A stretch of 64,000 bases of DNA from VBAS01 sp035318985 (GTDB lineage Bacteria > Bacteroidota > Bacteroidia > Chitinophagales > Chitinophagaceae): assembly GCA_035318985.1 (NCBI GenBank), contig DATHDP010000142.1, positions 1 to 64,000 on the forward strand. Reading direction: 5' to 3'. Of the stretch, positions 59,804 to 64,000 are shown piece by piece. The position numbers were made by a program, and so were the translations under genes. Position 1 is the first letter of the stretch. Each line of letters opens with the position of its first letter. Under the pieces are notes generated by a model that saw nothing but the letters and a program-made list of their open reading frames with translations, did not search any database and was not told the origin of the DNA.

Positions 59804-61096
59804 ACATCCTGCTCCATACAACAAAAAATTTCAAAATCAGCAAAACAAGTCATCAACGATTCATCATTACTTACCGCACATGTTGGCATCAGTATCTATG
59901 ATCCTGCAACAGGAAAGTATTGGTACAATTACCAGGGCGATAAATATTTTGTACCCGCAAGTAATACAAAACTTCCTACTTGTTATGCAGCGATGAAATA
60001 TTTGGGAGATAGTCTAAAATGTTTTCTGGCAATAGAGAATGATACTGCTTTAATAATCTTACCGGCAGGCGATCCTACATTTCTTCATCCTGATTATAAA
60101 ACTCAACCAGCTTTTGATTTTTTAAAGAGATCTAAAAAGAAAATTTATACTACTGATATCAAATGGAAATCAGAAGCACTCGGTTCGGGCTGGTCATGGA
60201 ACGATTATAATGAGAGCTACATGGCGGAAAGAAGCCCCATGCCCATATACGGCAATTTGTTGAAATGGGTCCAGGAGAAGGTTAATAATAACGGGATGAC
60301 TCCTTTTGCTATCTATTCAGTTCCCGAAATTAACTGGCCGGTAAATTTTAATATTGATGCAAAGGCAAAAAATTTTGAGGTAAAAAGAAAAATCGGAGAG
60401 AACGAATATGAATTAATTCAAGGAATAGAAAATTATAAAGAACTTAATGTGCCATTTGTAACTCATGGAATAAAATCATCTATTGAGTTGTTGTCAGATA
60501 CGGTTGGAAAAAAGATTTTATTAAATGATAAGACGCTAACCAAGCTGTTTGAAAAGGTAGAGTTTTCTGCTCATTATATCAAAACCCAACCCACCGACTC
60601 TCTTCTCAAACCGATGATGCACCGCAGCGATAATTTTTTTGCTGAACAATCTTTGTTAATGGTGAGCAATGAAAGACTCGGTGTAATGAACGATGAAAAA
60701 ATAATTGATACTTTACTAAAAACAGATTTTAAAGACCTGCCTCAAAAACCAAGATGGGTGGATGGCTCCGGATTAAGTCGTTATAATTTATTTACTCCGC
60801 AGGATTTTGTTGCCATTCTGAATAAAATGAAAAATGAATTTGGAATGGAAAGAATAAAAGTTATACTTCCAACCGGAGGTACCGGAACGATCAGTAATTA
60901 TTATAAAGCCGACAGCAATTTTATTTTTGCTAAAACAGGAACTCTCTCAGGTGTAGTTGCCTTTAGCGGTTTTTTATATACTAAAAAAGGTAAGCTTCTT
61001 ATTTTTTCTACTCTCGTTAATAATCACCAGGCTTCATCAACAGCAGTAAGACGAGCTGTAGAAAAATTTCTTCAAGGAATTCGAGAAAAGTATTAG
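59735..61096 (+). CDS. dacB: D-alanyl-D-alanine carboxypeptidase/endopeptidase (DacB, PBP4-like)
   Basis: Class C penicillin-binding protein (S13) of 453 residues that trims peptidoglycan cross-links. It is a predicted lipoprotein (FTSCS, Cys26). The catalytic motif SNTK is at 76-79, SDN in MHRSDNFFAEQ and KTG in FAKTGTLSG. Hydrophobic signal residues come from an inverted repeat. It converges with mutL, eight bases apart. Confidence 0.92.
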   Translation: MGNTRRFFGLKQLLIINFSFLIFTSCSIQQKISKSAKQVINDSSLLTAHVGISIYDPATGKYWYNYQGDKYFVPASNTKLPTCYAAMKYLGDSLKCFLAIENDTALIILPAGDPTFLHPDYKTQPAFDFLKRSKKKIYTTDIKWKSEALGSGWSWNDYNESYMAERSPMPIYGNLLKWVQEKVNNNGMTPFAIYSVPEINWPVNFNIDAKAKNFEVKRKIGENEYELIQGIENYKELNVPFVTHGIKSSIELLSDTVGKKILLNDKTLTKLFEKVEFSAHYIKTQPTDSLLKPMMHRSDNFFAEQSLLMVSNERLGVMNDEKIIDTLLKTDFKDLPQKPRWVDGSGLSRYNLFTPQDFVAILNKMKNEFGMERIKVILPTGGTGTISNYYKADSNFIFAKTGTLSGVVAFSGFLYTKKGKLLIFSTLVNNHQASSTAVRRAVEKFLQGIREKY

Positions 61097-61104
61097 GTAA
61101 CGAC

Positions 61105-62952
61105 TCACACTCCGAACATTTTTTCTAACTGTTCTTTCTTAAATTCTAAGTATGTTGGATTCCCATTTGGTGATGAGTTAGGTTGTTTGCATTTAAACAG
61201 GTCTTCAACCAGGGCTTCTATTTCTTTTTCAGAAAGTTGTCTTCCCGCTTTTATAGATTGTTGCCATGCAAGAGAACGAATTAGTTTTTCTCTTTTTGAA
61301 AATTTAAGATCGTTACTGAAGTGTTTGTATTGTTCCAGCAAGGAATCGATCACTTGTTTTTCATTTCCCTGTGTTACGTCAGCCGGTGTTCCCTGGATAA
61401 CAAAAGTATTTTTGCCAAATGGCTCGATCATATAACCCAGCTGTTGCAAATCATTCATTATATCTTCCAATAAAACGGTATCTGCCGGAGCTAATTCAAT
61501 AGTAACAGGAAACATGCTGCGTTGTGTGGCAACTGCTTTTCCTTTTGCAGCTTCCTGCAATCGTTCATAAATTATTCTTTCATGAGCTGCTTGCTGGTTG
61601 ATAAGAATAAATCCTGCTGGAGTTTGTGCAAGGATAAACTGCCCATGTAATTGAATCAACAACTCAGTATTGAAGGTTGAAGTTTGAAGGTTGAATGACC
61701 TTAATGTTTCTTCTCCTTCTACATCTTTGGCTGCCGGCTGTTGACTGTCGACCGTCGACCGTGGACTCTCGTAGAAATCCCTCCAATGTTTCAATTCACT
61801 TCTATTCGTTGGCTCAATAAAATGTGCTTTATTCTTTTCTGTAAATCCTTTGAAGATAGAACCAGAAGTTGCTGCTGATTTTTTTTCTTCGGTAAATGGT
61901 TGTTGAATGGATGATAATTGTTGAATAGAAGCATCCAGTTCAAAATCCAACGTAGGAGTGACGCTGAATTGTGCCAATGCATGTTTCACCGCAGCCTGCA
62001 CAAATGCATAAATTATCTTTTCATCCTCGAATTTTATTTCCTGTTTGGTTGGATGCACATTTACATCTACCTGTGTTGGATCAAGATCAATGAACAGTAC
62101 ATACATCGGGAAACTATCTTTTGTGACCATTTCCTGGTATGCATTCATTACCGCATGATTCAGATAAGCACTTTTGATAAATCGATTATTGACAAAAAAA
62201 TACTGATCACCCCTTGTCTTCTTTGCCGTATCGGGTTTACCAACAAACCCGTAAATATTCATGTAATCGGTGTCTTCCTTTACACTTACAAGTTTTGTAT
62301 TGTAAGTATTACCTAACAATTGAAGGATTCGTTGTTTGAGATTGCCGGCTTCAAGATGAAAGATCTGTTGGTTATTTGCAGTGAGTGAAAAAAATATTTG
62401 CGGAAATGCCAATGCAACTCTTGTAAACTCGTCCACAATATGCCGCATTTCGGCAGTATTGCTTTTCAAAAAGTTTCTTCGGGCAGGAACATTGAAAAAT
62501 AAATTCTTCATTGCTATGCTGGTCCCTTCGGCAACGGCAATCGGCTCTTGCTTTTTTACAACACTGTTCTCGATCTCAATATAAGTTCCCGCTTCATCAA
62601 CAAGTCTTTTTGTTTTTAACTCTACTTGTGCCACGGCAGCGATCGAAGCCAGAGCCTCACCACGAAAGCCCATTGTTTTTATATGAAAAAGATCTTCGAT
62701 CGTTGTGATCTTGGAAGTTGCATGTCGTTCAAAGCTCATTCTTGCGTCAGTTTCACTCATTCCACCACCATTATCGATCACCTGTACCAGGGATTTTCCT
62801 GCATCGTTGATGATAAGCTTGATCTCTGTTGCACCAGCATCTACAGCATTTTCCAACAATTCTTTAACAGCCGATGCGGGTCTTTGAATTACTTCGCCGG
62901 CTGCAATTTGATTGGCAATGTTATCTGGTAATAGTAAAATCTTGTCAGGCAA
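61105..62952 (-). CDS. mutL: DNA mismatch repair protein MutL
   Basis: MutL of 615 residues, ATP-dependent matchmaker in mismatch repair. N-terminal GHKL ATPase motifs KELLENAVDAGATEI, IDNGGGM and GFRGEALASIAAV are intact. A disordered linker spans about 350-430; two segments in it are encoded by repeat words. In the C-terminal domain the endonuclease motif DQHAxxE is NQQAAHERIIYE and the Cys-Pro-His-Gly motif is missing, so nuclease activity is doubtful. The start is TTG at 62952, since the conserved MPDKILLLPDNIANQIAAGEV begins there; no closer ATG fits. Confidence 0.93.
   Translation of the reverse strand: MPDKILLLPDNIANQIAAGEVIQRPASAVKELLENAVDAGATEIKLIINDAGKSLVQVIDNGGGMSETDARMSFERHATSKITTIEDLFHIKTMGFRGEALASIAAVAQVELKTKRLVDEAGTYIEIENSVVKKQEPIAVAEGTSIAMKNLFFNVPARRNFLKSNTAEMRHIVDEFTRVALAFPQIFFSLTANNQQIFHLEAGNLKQRILQLLGNTYNTKLVSVKEDTDYMNIYGFVGKPDTAKKTRGDQYFFVNNRFIKSAYLNHAVMNAYQEMVTKDSFPMYVLFIDLDPTQVDVNVHPTKQEIKFEDEKIIYAFVQAAVKHALAQFSVTPTLDFELDASIQQLSSIQQPFTEEKKSAATSGSIFKGFTEKNKAHFIEPTNRSELKHWRDFYESPRSTVDSQQPAAKDVEGEETLRSFNLQTSTFNTELLIQLHGQFILAQTPAGFILINQQAAHERIIYERLQEAAKGKAVATQRSMFPVTIELAPADTVLLEDIMNDLQQLGYMIEPFGKNTFVIQGTPADVTQGNEKQVIDSLLEQYKHFSNDLKFSKREKLIRSLAWQQSIKAGRQLSEKEIEALVEDLFKCKQPNSSPNGNPTYLEFKKEQLEKMFGV
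61670..61772. repeat. Two word repeats inside the mutL linker
   Basis: 61670-61695 is built of gaaggttgaagtttgaagg and encodes part of SFNLQTSTFNTE. 61730-61772 is built of ggctgttgactgtcgaccg words and encodes STVDSQQPAAK. Both lie in the linker (about residues 394-428). Confidence 0.65.
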
Positions 62953-63003
62953 TTCTTCGTAATTTGGGCTGCTAAAATACGTTGATTATCTTAAGCATCT
63001 CGC

Positions 63004-64000
63004 ATGAAAAAAATATTCTTTATAGTCGCTGTTTTTATTTCTTCGGTTAGTTTTTCTCAATACAGGAGTCGGCTTACTGTCGATAAATGGGTAGATAGCG
63101 TTTTTAATTCATTGACACCAGAACAAAGAATTGCACAATTGATGGTCATCAGGGCTCATTCTAATCTTGGCGCTGATCATATAGCTAAAGTGACCAATGA
63201 CATTCAGCAATACAATGTTGGTGCTTTATGTTTTTTCCAGGGCGGACCAATTCGCCAGGCAAATCTTACCAACTTTTACCAAAGCATTGCTAAAACACCA
63301 TTAATGGTAACAATTGATGGAGAATGGGGTGTTGGTATGCGTCTCGATAGTGTTACGAAATTTCCTTACCAGCTTACACTCGGCGCTATGGATAACCAGC
63401 GATTGGTTTATGAAATGGGATTAGCAGTTGGTGAACAATGCAAACGACTTGGCATTCATGTGAACTATGCCCCCGTTGTTGATATAAATAACAATCCTAA
63501 TAACCCTGTTATTGGTTATCGTTCTTTTGGTGAAGACAGGGACAAGGTTATAAAGTTTGGTATTGCTTATATGAAAGGTATGCAGGATGCAGGTATTATG
63601 GCTTGCGCCAAACATTTTCCCGGTCATGGCGATGTTGATGTTGATTCACATCTTGATCTGCCTGTGATAAATAAATCGAGAGCAGAACTTGATTCAAATG
63701 AAATAAAACCTTTTCGTGAATTAATAAATGCCGGAATTGGAAGTGTAATGGTGGCGCATCTTTCGGTGCCATCGATTGATACAGGCGAGCATCGAGCAAC
63801 TTCTATTTCCAAAAATACAGTTACCGGCGTTTTAAGAGATGAACTTCACTTTAGCGGTCTCACATTTACTGATGCACTGGAGATGAAAGGTGTTGCAAAA
63901 TATTTTCCCGGTGGAGTTATTTCAGTAGAAGCACTGATAGCCGGCAATGATATGCTTTGTCTTCCTGAGGATGTAGGGAAAGCGATCGATGCAATAAAAC
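63004..64000 (+). CDS. Glycoside hydrolase family 3 (NagZ-like), 3' partial
   Basis: The start of an exported family 3 glycosidase. A signal peptide ends at about residue 19 (SVSFSQ). The frame stays open to the window edge, 332 residues so far. KHFPGHGDVDVDSH (Lys203 onward) is the beta-N-acetylglucosaminidase loop with the His/Asp acid-base dyad, and Asp290 in FTDALEMKGV is the likely nucleophile. It probably releases GlcNAc from muropeptides or chitin oligomers. In Bacteroidota it is often fused to a C-terminal beta-lactamase-like domain, which would lie outside the window. It is divergent from mutL by 51 bases. Confidence 0.9.
   Translation, partial: MKKIFFIVAVFISSVSFSQYRSRLTVDKWVDSVFNSLTPEQRIAQLMVIRAHSNLGADHIAKVTNDIQQYNVGALCFFQGGPIRQANLTNFYQSIAKTPLMVTIDGEWGVGMRLDSVTKFPYQLTLGAMDNQRLVYEMGLAVGEQCKRLGIHVNYAPVVDINNNPNNPVIGYRSFGEDRDKVIKFGIAYMKGMQDAGIMACAKHFPGHGDVDVDSHLDLPVINKSRAELDSNEIKPFRELINAGIGSVMVAHLSVPSIDTGEHRATSISKNTVTGVLRDELHFSGLTFTDALEMKGVAKYFPGGVISVEALIAGNDMLCLPEDVGKAIDAIK

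Noticed and set aside
1..64000. tRNA or rRNA genes
   Set aside because: Intergenic stretches were read on both strands for a ggttcgaatcc-type T-arm and acceptor pairs and none was found.

Overview
The window looks like chromosomal DNA of a Bacteroidota member, most likely near Chitinophagaceae (inference). The supports are gliding genes gldC and gldH, several families largely confined to Bacteroidota (DUF4290, DUF6089, DUF4421, PepSY-like), low G+C, and promoters of the Bacteroidota type with a TAnnTTTG -7 box instead of sigma70 boxes. I see no tRNA, rRNA, CRISPR array, prophage or plasmid gene. Most genes are ordinary housekeeping and envelope genes; the accessory parts are one small REP/transposase unit and many short word-like repeats.

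Layout. 0-2.4 kb: end of a heme/siderophore ABC importer (permease, ATPase) and a ferric-reductase-like membrane protein. 2.4-7.7 kb, minus strand: an ECF42-type sigma factor with its DGPF/YCII partner, an amino-acid permease, murA with Asp at the usual Cys position, and a DUF4290 gene. 7.7-7.95 kb: a string of hairpins ending in a terminator, a candidate structured RNA of unknown class. 8.3-12.6 kb: glycosyltransferase, gldC, yqeY, a small membrane protein, cvpA, an alpha/beta hydrolase and a CBS protein. 12.7-22.4 kb: an envelope-biogenesis run (BamA-like protein, nadK, DUF6089 barrel, uppS, bamA, two OmpH/Skp chaperones, murI). 22.6-23.6 kb: rpmH, rnpA, yidD. 23.6-25.5 kb: a LuxR-type response regulator, a Crp/Fnr regulator and superoxide dismutase.

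25.7-28.4 kb holds a likely 3-keto-sugar module (Tat-exported Gfo/Idh/MocA oxidoreductase, thioredoxin-like protein, DUF1080 protein). 28.4-34.4 kb holds tadA, a second oxidoreductase, an aldehyde dehydrogenase, a membrane-anchored glutathione peroxidase, a REP-flanked transposase with a frameshifted C-terminus, and dusB. 34.5-41.8 kb: CPBP protease, cdsA, psd, a HAD phosphatase, an SDR, a two-component system, gldH and yicC. 42.2-47.9 kb: lpxD, a CarboxypepD_reg-like protein, two NAD(P)-dependent dehydrogenase-type enzymes and pheS. 47.9-57.3 kb, all minus strand: a PAP2 phosphatase and an efflux locus (two-component system, PepSY-like lipoprotein, beta-propeller, TolC, adaptor, RND pump). 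57.4-64 kb: DUF4421 protein, an arginase-fold protein that has lost metal ligands, dacB, mutL and the start of a GH3 enzyme that runs off the window.

Three themes deserve attention. Five genes have a -7 box exactly four bases before the start codon, predicting leaderless mRNAs, and in two of them that box is fused to the terminator of the neighbouring gene. Short word-like repeats form a different inverted repeat at each of several gene boundaries, and in places have been captured as coding sequence (signal peptides of GldH and DacB, linkers of PheS and MutL). Two stretches, near 7.7-7.95 kb and 41.9-42.2 kb, look like untranslated RNA genes or orphan terminators.
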